This document shows positions 26,483-34,873 of a stretch of DNA of 64,000 nucleotides, piece after piece. Each line of letters opens with the position of its first letter. The first letter of the stretch is position 1. This DNA comes from Candidatus Bathyarchaeia archaeon. Lineage in GTDB: Archaea; Thermoproteota; Bathyarchaeia; Bathyarchaeales; Bathycorpusculaceae. The notes under the pieces were generated by a model. The model did no database searches, had not been told where the DNA came from, and was given only the letters and a program-made list of their open reading frames with translations. Location of the stretch: NCBI GenBank assembly GCA_030019335.1, contig JASEET010000003.1, forward strand, positions 88,235 to 152,234. Direction: 5' to 3'. A program made the translations under genes and the position numbers.

Positions 26483-28123
26483 TTATTTTTGGTCGAAGAC
26501 TTTGCGTAGCATGGATATAGGTAGGTACCCGTTGGCGGTTATGGTGTCATGGAAGAATTTTTCGTCAAACTTGTCGCCCATTTTCTGTTTCACTTCTTCT
26601 TTTAGCTTTAGGATTAGGTGTTTTCCTAGAAGGTAGGAAAGTGCATAGCTTGGTGTCTGTGTGTATCGTTTAACCTCAGCAACGGCAGCTTCTCTCGACA
26701 TTCCGGTTTCCTTTACAAGCATTCCGACAGCTTCTTCGAAGCTCATTTCACCCCTCGAGAGTTTGACGTCTACGATTATTCGGACGGCTCGCCAAATCGT
26801 ATCGTTAACTTGTATGAGCCGCGTCTCCAAATCGGTTATAAAACCCCTTTCAGCCATCATTTCTTCGCAGTAGTGTGCCCAACCCTCAACGGTTTCGGTT
26901 CCTTGGGCTAATAGGCGAACGAAGCTTCCACGGTTGGAAATGGAGCCTTGCAAGAAGTGGCCGGGAAAAGCTTCGTGGACAGCCGTGTTCTTTATGGACG
27001 GATAGTTCAAGTGTTTGCCTAAGTTGGCTGGGTCTTTGGGTCTGGTTACGATGTATATGCCTATTTGGGGCTTATCGAATTTGGCTGGCATTATCAAAGC
27101 TGCAAACGGAATCACTGGTGTAAGAAAAGCTGGCGTTTCCTTTACTAGTAATACATCTTCAGGATAAACGGTGGCGAGGTTGTTTTCTTGAACGAAACGT
27201 CTAGCCTCTTCCATGGTTTTTCTAGTAAATTCCAACGCTTCTTCAAAGGTTTTAGGAGCTTTGCTCTCTATTATCTTCAAAACTTCTTCCGCTGATTTTC
27301 CAGGAGCTATTTGTTGCGCAAGCCGCTCTCTTTCGTCTTTCAATTCTTCCAAGTATTTTACGCCTAGCTGGTAGATTTCGTCTGAAGTCATACCTAAATC
27401 TCGTAGCTGAAGGAGCTTTTCGAATTTTTCTCTGCCCAGAGCCCATTCTTCCTTGGTTTTTGGAAGCAAGCCATGAAGCCATTCCATGTGTACCTTAAAC
27501 GCAGGTTGAAGGTTTTCGACAGCCTTGCTTAGCTTTTCATGGATTTTGTCTGAAACTTTACCTTTCGTCGCGTAGATTACAAATTGGAATAAGCCCCCCA
27601 TGTTTTGGGCTTTTTCTATGGCTAGTTCAGTCCAAAGTTTTACTGGCTGTGATTTTTCAAATCTGGAACGGAACTCTTCTAAGAATTTTGGAGTTTTCTC
27701 GATTCGGGCTGCAATGGCGTCTATTCTTTTTTCTAGGGGCGCGTAGTCTCGGGTAAACATTATGAAGATTAGTCCGCCTATTTCTTCTAGGGCGTCCGGA
27801 TTTAGCTCGTGCATTCGCTGTTCATAGAATGAAAATTTAGAGTGTTCATAGGCTTTTTCGATTACTTCCCAATCTGTTTTGTGTTCTTCGTTTAGCTCTT
27901 CTTTCCTTATAGTCTCGTTTAAGCGTTTAATCCATTCTTCTATTAGGCGAAGGTTTTCCACGAGTCTCTCAGTGGAACCGTTTGGCAACAAGTAGTCGTA
28001 GGGTTCGTGTAACCCGAGATAAGTGGCAAAGTCAGGGTTCTTCTCCAAGAACTTGTCAAGCATTTTTTGGCTTAATTTTTCGAACTTTTCATCTGCGTTC
28101 AATTTTTTCACCTGTCTTTTCAC
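26483..28123 (-). CDS. DUF885-family (COG4805) peptidase-like protein
   Basis: A 546-residue alpha-helical protein with NTAVHEAFPGHFLQGSIS near residue 384. This is the HExxxGH-type zinc motif of DUF885 proteins, followed by a downstream Glu in EGWAHYCEEMMAE. The C-terminal YALSYLLGKHLILKLKEE is also typical. The family is related to carboxypeptidase-like metallopeptidases; the substrate is unknown. No signal peptide, so probably cytoplasmic. The frame is intact over 1.6 kb within a stretch where many genes are broken. Confidence 0.85.
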   Translation of the reverse strand: MKRQVKKLNADEKFEKLSQKMLDKFLEKNPDFATYLGLHEPYDYLLPNGSTERLVENLRLIEEWIKRLNETIRKEELNEEHKTDWEVIEKAYEHSKFSFYEQRMHELNPDALEEIGGLIFIMFTRDYAPLEKRIDAIAARIEKTPKFLEEFRSRFEKSQPVKLWTELAIEKAQNMGGLFQFVIYATKGKVSDKIHEKLSKAVENLQPAFKVHMEWLHGLLPKTKEEWALGREKFEKLLQLRDLGMTSDEIYQLGVKYLEELKDERERLAQQIAPGKSAEEVLKIIESKAPKTFEEALEFTRKTMEEARRFVQENNLATVYPEDVLLVKETPAFLTPVIPFAALIMPAKFDKPQIGIYIVTRPKDPANLGKHLNYPSIKNTAVHEAFPGHFLQGSISNRGSFVRLLAQGTETVEGWAHYCEEMMAERGFITDLETRLIQVNDTIWRAVRIIVDVKLSRGEMSFEEAVGMLVKETGMSREAAVAEVKRYTQTPSYALSYLLGKHLILKLKEEVKQKMGDKFDEKFFHDTITANGYLPISMLRKVFDQK

Positions 28124-28301
28124 AACTTATGAGTTAAAGTATAATTAAGCTTTAACTGAAAGCGAGAATGTGTGTCTAGGGTGAGTATTTACATGGAAGA
28201 TGGTTGAGAGGATTAAGGAGAAATCATTGGTCCATAATTCTTAAATAGACGATTGCCATTCTCGAAGGAGTGGTCGGTTAATTTGGCTAGGGGCAACGAA
28301 A

Positions 28302-29485
28302 TTGAATCGATTTATGGCTTACGGAAGAAACATCCTAATCCTTTCTATAATCTTCCTAGTGAGTTCCCTAGCCATTGATCTGATCAGTCCAATATGGTCG
28401 ATTTACATAAAAAGTTCTCTTGGCGCATCTATGACAGAACTCGGATTCGTGTTCTCTGCTTCCAGTGCTGTCGCGGCAGTAATGCAAATTCTCTGCGGAT
28501 TTCTATCTGACAAGTACGGTAGAAAACGACTACATGCACTGGGCACATTACTAGCTGCTTTTCCACCACTAATGTACGCTTTTGCTAACAATTGGGTGGA
28601 TTTAGTGCCATGGGTTATGCTGTCTGGTTTTGCAACAGGCTTATACTTACCAGTCCGATGGCAATAATAGCGGATGTTTCCTCAACCGAAACTATGGCTT
28701 CAGCCTACAGTTGGACGAACATTTCTTGGCTGGTGGGCTCCACGGTTGCCCCCTTTGTTGGCGGTATAGCTGCAGATTTGTTCGGTATACGCTTTCCCTT
28801 CTTTGCCTGTTTCCTATTGATGTTCGCTGTTTTCCCTCTTACACTTCTTATGCAAGAGACGAGAAGAAAGCCGCAAGTAAAAGGTATAAACAACAAGAAT
28901 GAAAAAGTCGATGTGACTGATAAATATCTGTCAATAGTAATTCTGTTCTCATTGATTAACATAATTCAAGGGTTAGGTATAGGTGTGACCGGACCAGTGA
29001 TTCCAGTTTTCGTCGATTCAAAATTTCATGTAGGCTACACGTTTATAGGCATTCTATACGCCATTGGTTTTGGAATTGCCTCTATAATTGTGCAAATTCC
29101 AGGCGGCAAGTGTAGTGATCTATTCGACAGAAGAAAGGTCATGTTTGTAACTTTCGTGGCTTCATCTCCGTTTTTCTTGTTGTTTGCTCACTCTCGAAAC
29201 ACGCTAGAATTAATTCTTTTCATGTTTGTGTCACGCGCCATATTGAATCTTTCGTGGTCTCCATTTCAAACTCTTATGATGGATGCTACACCATCTTCGA
29301 AGCGGGGTCTCGTAAATGGGGTTTCGGCGGCGACTTTCTGGATAGGGCTATTGATGGGGAATGCTTTCAGCGGTGTCCTTTGGGACAGTTGGGGCATGTT
29401 CGCACCATTTTATGCTTCCTCTTTCACTATAGGGCTGTCTGCTTTACCATTGCTTCTGCTAAAAGAGACTAGAGTTAAGGCATAA
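28302..29485 (+). pseudogene. MFS transporter with one frameshift
   Basis: The first frame (TTG 28302) encodes two to three membrane helices with the loop motif GFLSDKYGRKRLHALG, the MFS cytoplasmic signature, and breaks after ATGLYLPV near 28660. The second frame resumes with MAIIADVSSTETMASAYSW and contains the second-half repeat signature GKCSDLFDRRKVMF, ending LLLKETRVKA. One base restores a 394-residue, 12-helix transporter. The substrate is unknown; the general look is that of drug/sugar efflux permeases. Confidence 0.75.
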
Positions 29486-29488
29486 ATG

Positions 29489-29566
29489 AACTTTCTAACT
29501 TTCTAAGCAAAGAAAGAATTTTAGAAGTTTATAAAATTAGATTAATTTACAATTTAGAAACTTAAA
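29489..29566 (+). promoter_or_regulatory. Conserved upstream element, copy D
   Basis: ACTTTCTAAG, AAAGAAAGAATTTTAGAAG, TTTATAAAATTAG and CAATTTAGAAACTT. It lies 55 bp before the small zinc-ribbon gene and just after the MFS stop. Confidence 0.6.
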
Positions 29567-29620
29567 ATACGCAAACTTTTTGTCAGAGAATATCGCTCAT
29601 ATTTTATTGAAGGTCGATAG

Positions 29621-29767
29621 ATGATCTACGGAGTTGTTGTCGCTTTCGTTCCAATTTACAGGCCAGTGCATAGACCAGTTGTGCTAATCTGCCCTAAATG
29701 TCAAGCTCGTATCCCGGTGAGTTCAAAGTTCTGTCCAGAATGTGGAGCCGACTTAAGAGCAAAGTAG
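29621..29767 (+). CDS. Small zinc-ribbon protein, 48 aa
   Basis: A short frame from ATG 29621 encodes MIYGVVVAFVPIYRP, a hydrophobic start, followed by LICPKCQARIPVSSKFCPEC and GADLRAK. CPKC...CPEC is a classic zinc ribbon. Conserved upstream elements D and E lie on both sides. The hydrophobic N-terminus could be a membrane anchor or a buried strand. Function unknown. Confidence 0.55.
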   Translation: MIYGVVVAFVPIYRPVHRPVVLICPKCQARIPVSSKFCPECGADLRAK

Positions 29768-29855
29768 TTTTCTAACCTTATAATTTTCTAAATTAAAGAA
29801 AAATTTAGAAGCTTATAAAATCTCTACTTGATTTATAAAATAGAAACTTAGAAAC
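29768..29855 (+). promoter_or_regulatory. Conserved upstream element, copy E
   Basis: TTATAATTTTCTAAATT, AAAGAAAAATTTAGAAG, CTTATAAAATC and TTTATAAAATAG then AAACTTAGAAACC. It ends 5 bp before the GTG of the phosphatase gene, the same placement as copy B. Confidence 0.65.
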
Positions 29856-29859
29856 CAAC

Positions 29860-30266
29860 GTGACCGGCATGAAGGTACTATTTGTGTGTTCGGGAAATGC
29901 TTATCGAAGTCCTGTAGCAGAAGCCTTACTGAAGAAGTTTAAGCCAGAGATCGAGGTAGACTCTGCAGGAATACACGTCGCGATTCCAACTTCAGAAGAG
30001 GTAAAGAAATACTTAGCAAGAGAAAACGCGGAACAATACCTCAAGAAAGTTCCGGAAGGCCTAGATAGCAAGCAACTTGGCGAATATGACCTTATCGTAG
30101 CTATGAAACCAAGACACAAAGAGCTTGTCTTAAGCAGGTGTCCAGAATGTGCAGACAAATAGTTGTGTGGAACATTGACGATCCATATTTCCTACCGCTT
30201 GGACATACTGAAAAGATTTTCAAGCAAATAAGACAGAAAGTGAAGAAACTGGCTGATTCATTGTGA
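29860..30266 (+). pseudogene. Low-molecular-weight protein tyrosine phosphatase-like, frameshifted near the 3' end
   Basis: The N-terminal VLFVCSGNAYRSPVAEALL holds the CX5R phosphate-binding loop, followed by EVDSAGIHV. This is the fold shared by low-molecular-weight phosphatases and arsenate reductases. The frame stops after ECADK at 30162. Adding one A to the short A run at 30156-30158 gives IVVWNIDDPYFLPLGHTEKI, with the expected general-acid Asp pair (DDPY), and an end at 30266. Without it the protein lacks that Asp. GTG 29860 or ATG 29869 start. Confidence 0.65.
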
Positions 30267-30408
30267 AACTAAACATAGTTAATTTCACCATATTGCTCAG
30301 TAAAATGTTTACTTTAGCTAAGACAGGATTGTTCTAAAGTGAAGTTCTGTTCTAATCTTTTCAATAACATCCCCGGTTATAAAAATGTAAGGAAAATAGG
30401 CATTTTGA

Positions 30409-30427
30409 TAGGGGAGGGGCTCCCCTA
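30409..30427. terminator. Hairpin between convergent genes
   Basis: TAGGGGAG and CTCCCCTA form a perfect 8-bp stem with a GGG loop, located 8 bp beyond the stop of the minus-strand DUF365 gene and after the plus-strand phosphatase. A bidirectional terminator or RNA 3'-end structure is likely, though no long U tract follows. Confidence 0.4.
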
Positions 30428-30434
30428 AACCATG

Positions 30435-30881
30435 TTATTCCATTATTTTGATCAGCGTGTCTGCGACTTCTTTACTTATGTAGAAGCCTCTTCTGGGAAG
30501 CCTATTAACCCCTAAGGATGCTAAGATGTCGTTTGACAGTATCGGATTGGATGACTCGTGCAAGTTTGTAAACCGGATGAACGACACTTTCCTTGCTCCC
30601 CTTAAAAGGTCATCGTATTGATTTTCAGATAGACAAGATTCGCGTCCGTATTCTTTCCACATAGTATCCGTCTCTCCGACTACACGTTCTCGAAATTCTG
30701 CATAACCTTGAATCTCGCCTACTGGTTTGACAACGTAGAAGAATATGAGCTTAGCGTTTTTCGGAGGTGCCGAGCCGCTTTGTACGTATGCATGGTTTGT
30801 CTTGCCAGCTCTATTTAGTCGGCAGAACTCGTTCCACCATTTCTCCTTAATCATGACGACATACGCATGTTTTTCACTCAT
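30435..30881 (-). CDS. DUF365-like PUA/EVE-fold protein
   Basis: A 148-residue protein starting HAYVVMIKEKWWNEFCRLNR with KLIFFYVVKPVGEIQGYAEF and KVSFIRFTNLHESSNPI. These strands and spacing match the archaeal DUF365 family, predicted to be a PUA/EVE-like nucleic-acid-binding domain that may sense modified bases or RNA. The frame is complete, single gene, ATG start. It marks the left edge of the region where reading frames are no longer disrupted. Confidence 0.7.
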   Translation of the reverse strand: MSEKHAYVVMIKEKWWNEFCRLNRAGKTNHAYVQSGSAPPKNAKLIFFYVVKPVGEIQGYAEFRERVVGETDTMWKEYGRESCLSENQYDDLLRGARKVSFIRFTNLHESSNPILSNDILASLGVNRLPRRGFYISKEVADTLIKIME

Positions 30882-31052
30882 TTAAGATCACTTGCGTTAT
30901 GTGATGGGATAAATTATATAAAATTATGGTTCTGGCTCTGGTGAGATTCTCCTTTCAAAGTTTTGATTTTATAATTTACGCTACACAAAATCTTTGTAGT
31001 TCTGCGTAAAAGCCATTAATGCTGATTGCTAATATCATTTGCGTGAAGGGTT

Positions 31053-31973
31053 ATGCTTGTTACAAACAGAGATTTGCTATTTCCTGCCATGCGGGAAGCC
31101 TATGCCGTTGGAGCCTTCAACATCAGTAATCTAGAAAGTTTTTTGGCTGTTGTTGAGGCTGCTGTTGAAGAGAAATCGCCTGTTATAGTTGCTGTTACGC
31201 CAAGCTCTGTTCGGTATGCTGGTTTGGCTTACATTGAAAAGATTGTTAAGACTGCGGCGGAATCCGCTCCAGTGCCCATGTCTCTACATCTTGACCACGG
31301 CAAAGACATTGAGATTGTTTCTAAAAGCATAGACGCTGGCTTCACATCCATTATGATTGATGGTTCTCATTTAAAGTTTGAAGAAAACGTTGCATTAACG
31401 AAGCGTGTAGTTGAATTGGCGCATATAAAAGGAGTTTCTGTTGAGGCTGAGCTTGGAAGACTTGCTGGCATAGAAGAATCAACCGTTGAGGAGAAAGAAG
31501 CCGTTTTGACCGACCCTAACGCGGCTAAAGAATTTGTTGAACGAACTGATGCGGATACCCTTGCGGTTGCGATAGGCACCTCGCATGGAGCCTACAAGTT
31601 TAAAGGTGAACCTAAACTTGACTTTGAAAGACTAAAGCTTATCCGGGAAAAGGTTGATGTGCCGCTTGTTTTGCATGGTGCTTCCAGTGTCCCAGCATGG
31701 ATTATTGAGAAAGCTGTTAAATATGGGGCTGAATTAAGCGGAGCCAAGGGAATTCCGGAAGAACACATTAAAGAGGCTATTTCTTTGGGAATTTCAAAAA
31801 TAAACATTGACACAGACTTGCGACTTGCCTTCACCGCAACCATACGCGAGTTTCTGACAAACTCGCCTAAAGAGTTTGACCCTAGGAAAATTTTAGGTTC
31901 AGCCAAAGAAGCTATGAAAGAGGTTGTTAAAGGTAAAATGCGTTTATTTGGAAGTTCTGGAAAAACATCCTAG
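31053..31973 (+). CDS. fba: Fructose-bisphosphate aldolase, class II
   Basis: A 306-residue zinc-dependent aldolase cleaving or forming fructose 1,6-bisphosphate. Metal and substrate residues are visible: SLHLDHGKD near residue 80, VEAELGRLAGIE (Glu) near 131, IGTSHGAYK (His) near 175 and LVLHGASSVP (His) near 205. Class II enzymes are uncommon in archaea, which usually use the FBP aldolase/phosphatase or class IA types. It starts at ATG 31053 and its stop codon is directly followed by the phosphofructokinase gene, forming a two-gene glycolytic operon. Confidence 0.92.
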   Translation: MLVTNRDLLFPAMREAYAVGAFNISNLESFLAVVEAAVEEKSPVIVAVTPSSVRYAGLAYIEKIVKTAAESAPVPMSLHLDHGKDIEIVSKSIDAGFTSIMIDGSHLKFEENVALTKRVVELAHIKGVSVEAELGRLAGIEESTVEEKEAVLTDPNAAKEFVERTDADTLAVAIGTSHGAYKFKGEPKLDFERLKLIREKVDVPLVLHGASSVPAWIIEKAVKYGAELSGAKGIPEEHIKEAISLGISKINIDTDLRLAFTATIREFLTNSPKEFDPRKILGSAKEAMKEVVKGKMRLFGSSGKTS

Positions 31974-33014
31974 GTGAAATGTGAAATGAAGGTTGGAATA
32001 TTAAGCGGAGGCGGAGACGCTCCCGGAATTAACGCTGTCATTCGAGCGGTTGTTAGAAAAGGAATCCAACATTACGACTATGAAATTATTGGCATAAGAG
32101 ATGGATGGCGAGGGCTTCTTGAAGGCGAATTCTTACCGTTAGATTTGAAGGCTGCGTCTGGCATTCTTCCCCGTGGAGGCTCTATCCTGGGCACTTCAAG
32201 GACAAACCCCTTTAAACATGAAAGGGAAGCGGAGAAAATACTGAGAAACGCCGAAAAAGCTGGTATAGACGCTGTTGTTGTTATTGGCGGCGAAGACACT
32301 TTAGGCGTAGCCTACAAGATGAGTGAGCTTGGGCTTAAATGCGTTTGCGTGCCCAAAACAATTGACAATGACCTGGCTGGCACAGACTACACCTTTGGTT
32401 TCCACACAGCAGTCGCCATTGCCACCGAAGCCCTTGACAGACTTCACACAACAGCTGAAGCCCACCATAGAGTCATCATACTTGAGGTTATGGGGAGGTA
32501 CTCAGGGTGGATTGCCTTAGAAGCTGGACTTGCTGGAGGTGCAGACGCTATATTAATTCCGGAAAAGCCCTTTGACGTGGATGAAGTCTGCGAGTATATT
32601 AAGCGCAGGAAAAAACATGGCAGAAACTTCAGTTTAATTGTTGTTGCTGAAGGAGCTAAACCGAAAGGTGGAGCAGAAATAGTTTATGGCGAAAGCGTAG
32701 ACGAGTTTGGACACGTTCGCCTAGGCGGTGTAGGTTACTATATTGGAAAGGAAATTGAAAAACGCATGGGCATCGAAACCCGTATTGTAGTTTTAGGGCA
32801 TCTTCAACGTGGCGGTTCTCCAACAGCCTTCGACAGAATATTAGCCACAAGATATGGAATAGCAGCCATAGACCTCGTTCATGACAGAAAATTTGGACAT
32901 ATGGTTGCCCTCAAAGGAAACAAGATAGTTTCTGTCCCGTTGAAAGATGTTGTTGGTAAACGGAAGACTGTGGATTTACAGCTTTATGACATAGCAAGCG
33001 TGTTTTTCGGCTAA
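31974..33014 (+). CDS. pfkA: 6-phosphofructokinase, PPi-type residues
   Basis: A 346-residue PFK-A family enzyme phosphorylating fructose 6-phosphate. The start GILSGGGDAPGINAVIRA, the proton-acceptor site VPKTIDNDLAGTDYTFGF and the MGRYSGWIAL segment are all present. In the key positions it has Asp in GGEDTLG (Gly in ATP-dependent E. coli enzyme) and Lys in PKTIDND (Gly there); this pair is the known marker of pyrophosphate-dependent enzymes. I therefore predict PPi as phosphoryl donor, making the step reversible. The preferred start is the ATG at 31986 (MKVGILSGG); a GTG at 31974 would add four residues. Confidence 0.9.
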   Translation: MKCEMKVGILSGGGDAPGINAVIRAVVRKGIQHYDYEIIGIRDGWRGLLEGEFLPLDLKAASGILPRGGSILGTSRTNPFKHEREAEKILRNAEKAGIDAVVVIGGEDTLGVAYKMSELGLKCVCVPKTIDNDLAGTDYTFGFHTAVAIATEALDRLHTTAEAHHRVIILEVMGRYSGWIALEAGLAGGADAILIPEKPFDVDEVCEYIKRRKKHGRNFSLIVVAEGAKPKGGAEIVYGESVDEFGHVRLGGVGYYIGKEIEKRMGIETRIVVLGHLQRGGSPTAFDRILATRYGIAAIDLVHDRKFGHMVALKGNKIVSVPLKDVVGKRKTVDLQLYDIASVFFG

Positions 33015-33045
33015 ACAATGCCAGCTTTTAGTAAAGTTTTGTGAG

Positions 33046-33381
33046 TTGAAACGTTTGGAACACTCTTACGTTGCCGTGATAGTAACAACCGCGAATAGAG
33101 AAGAAGCAGAGAAAATTGCACATCGCTTACTTGATGAAAAGTTGATTGCGTGTGCCAACATAATTGGTCCAGTTTCATCGCTTTTTTGGTGGGCTGGAAA
33201 GTTTGAAAAAGCTGAAGAGTACATTCTCTTAATGAAGTCCCGCATAGACCTATTCGAAAAGCTTTCAGAAACGATTAGGGTTTTACATAGCTATGAGGTG
33301 CCAGAAATTATTGCATTGCCAATTATTGAGGGTTCTTCAGAATACATAGAGTGGATTGATAAATGTCTTAAAATCTATTGA
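33046..33381 (+). CDS. cutA: CutA1 family protein
   Basis: A 111-residue member of the trimeric CutA1 family, PII-like in fold, linked in name to divalent metal tolerance though the true role is unclear. The family marks are VAVIVTTANREEAEKIAHRL, LIACANIIGPVSSLFWW and SYEVPEIIALPI. The start appears to be TTG at 33046. It follows the phosphofructokinase gene by 31 bp and may share its transcript. Full length. Confidence 0.92.
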   Translation: MKRLEHSYVAVIVTTANREEAEKIAHRLLDEKLIACANIIGPVSSLFWWAGKFEKAEEYILLMKSRIDLFEKLSETIRVLHSYEVPEIIALPIIEGSSEYIEWIDKCLKIY

Positions 33382-33414
33382 TGAGCGACTGCGGTTAGAA
33401 TCCATTTAGTAAAG

Positions 33415-33420
33415 TTTTAT
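33415..33420 (+). promoter_or_regulatory. TATA box of SRP RNA
   Basis: TTTTAT lies 27 bp before the first base of the RNA helix, the usual archaeal spacing. Confidence 0.5.
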
Positions 33421-33446
33421 AGTTGTGAAAGCCATCAGAATCTCTT

Positions 33447-33764
33447 GGCGGTGGGTCTTAGGCGGGGGGCTAGGGGTCCCCTGAACCGTAAACCCTCTAC
33501 ACGACGGGCCGAAAGCCGAGGCTGAGGCGCCTAAGGCTGTTGAGACCCCCATTTCCGAAACAATGACTATCCGTCCCTTGGGGCTGGCGGTCGCTGAGCA
33601 GCTTCCGTAGGGAAGCCGTCTTCAATGTTTACCAGGCGAACCTGGCCAGACCCGGGAGGGAGCAACCTAAGTCTGGACGTTCAGCGCTCAGGGGGGTGCG
33701 GGTACGAGCGTAGGGTTTGAGGGTCCGGCGGATTCTGGGCGTCGAACCTCAGTGACCCACCGCC
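33447..33764 (+). ncRNA. Signal recognition particle (7S) RNA
   Basis: A 318-nt GC-rich gene whose termini GGCGGTGGGTC (33447) and GACCCACCGCC (33754-33764) pair over 11 bp, closing the molecule. The domain IV hairpin is visible as TGGCCAGACCCGGGAGGGAG and AGCAACCTAAG, the Srp54-binding loop. GTGCGGGTACGAGCGTAGGG near 33697 is the conserved partner strand of the Alu/S-domain helix. Together with SRP19 and Srp54 it targets membrane and secreted proteins. The galT frame is open into this RNA, but its true start is downstream. Confidence 0.95.
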
Positions 33765-33835
33765 TTTTCAGCCTTAAACTTGGAAAAACGCTAAATGTCG
33801 TTACAGTCTATTCTAGCTTTGTTGGATGTTCAACC

Positions 33836-34873
33836 ATGTCCTTTAACGAAATTCGCAAGGATTATTTGCTCGACCGATGGGTTGTAATTGCAACGGAACG
33901 TGGGCGCCGTCCTACAGACTTTGCGAAAAAAGAAAGGAAAAAAGCCAAAAAAGGTGTTTGTCCCCTTTGTCCCGGCAATGAGCACATGACTCCGCCAGCA
34001 ATTCTAGTATATCTCAAGTCAGGCAAGAGAATTCGAAAAGCTAAAGATAAAAATGGTCTCAGACATAAAAATTGGCTGATTCGCTGTGTTCCGAATCTTT
34101 ATCCAGCTTTTACCCCTCCGAAAGGAAAGACTAGCCGAAGACAAATTATGAAAAGCAATGATTTGGTTGTGGCTGTTGGGCATCACGAGGTTTTGGTTGA
34201 ATCTCCAGTTCATGATGGGCATCCTGCAGACGCAAAAATTTCGCAGCTGGTGCACGTTATTAATGCTTACTTAGATAGGCTTCGTGAACTTTCAGCAAAA
34301 CCTTACGTGAAGTATGTTTCCATCTTCCGCAATCACGGCTTGGAGGCTGGGGCTTCGCTTTCCCATGCCCACAGCCAGATAATTGCAACACCTTTCATTC
34401 CAAGGGTCGTGGAAGAGGAGCTGGAAGCAAGCAGAAAATTCTTGAATCAAAACAAGAAGTGTGTTTTCTGTGATATTCTGAAAAAAGAGCTTAATGGACC
34501 ACGGCTCATTATTGAAAATTCTGGGTTTGTGGTTTTTGCTCCTTGGGCAAGCGTTAATCCATTAGAGTTTTGGATATTCCCAAGAAGGCATGAGACCACG
34601 CCGCTTGAAATGTCACGGAGCGAAGTGAAAATCTTTGCTGGAACATTGAAGGCATGTTTTAATGGATTAAAAAAGTTGTTGAATGATCCACCCTACAATT
34701 TTGGTTTTCACCTAGCCATAAACAAAGACGCAAGCAAGTATTATCATTGGCATTTGGAGGTTTATCCCAAACTGGCGATTTGGGCCGGGTTCGAAAAAAG
34801 CACAGGCATGTACATAAACACCGTTACTCCAGAAGCTACAGCGGAAAGTCTTAGAAAAACAATTTCATTTTGA
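33836..34873 (+). CDS. galT: Galactose-1-phosphate uridylyltransferase
   Basis: A 345-residue GalT, which exchanges UMP between UDP-glucose and galactose 1-phosphate (or a related nucleotidyltransfer). The start is the ATG at 33836 (MSFNEIRKDYLLDRWVVIA); upstream in-frame ATGs lie inside the SRP RNA and are rejected. CPLCPGN and CVFCDIL supply zinc cysteines, SLSHAHSQIIATP carries the HxHxQ nucleophile motif and YHWHLEVYP the second His cluster. It overlaps the convergent debranching gene by 9 bp. Confidence 0.92.
   Translation: MSFNEIRKDYLLDRWVVIATERGRRPTDFAKKERKKAKKGVCPLCPGNEHMTPPAILVYLKSGKRIRKAKDKNGLRHKNWLIRCVPNLYPAFTPPKGKTSRRQIMKSNDLVVAVGHHEVLVESPVHDGHPADAKISQLVHVINAYLDRLRELSAKPYVKYVSIFRNHGLEAGASLSHAHSQIIATPFIPRVVEEELEASRKFLNQNKKCVFCDILKKELNGPRLIIENSGFVVFAPWASVNPLEFWIFPRRHETTPLEMSRSEVKIFAGTLKACFNGLKKLLNDPPYNFGFHLAINKDASKYYHWHLEVYPKLAIWAGFEKSTGMYINTVTPEATAESLRKTISF

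Noticed and set aside
30409..30427. CRISPR-like or IS-end palindrome
   Set aside because: It occurs once and lies between convergent genes, where a terminator hairpin is simpler.
33752..33835. Upstream start for galT inside the SRP RNA
   Set aside because: The first 28 codons overlap the 3' strand of the SRP RNA; the family N-terminus begins at 33836.
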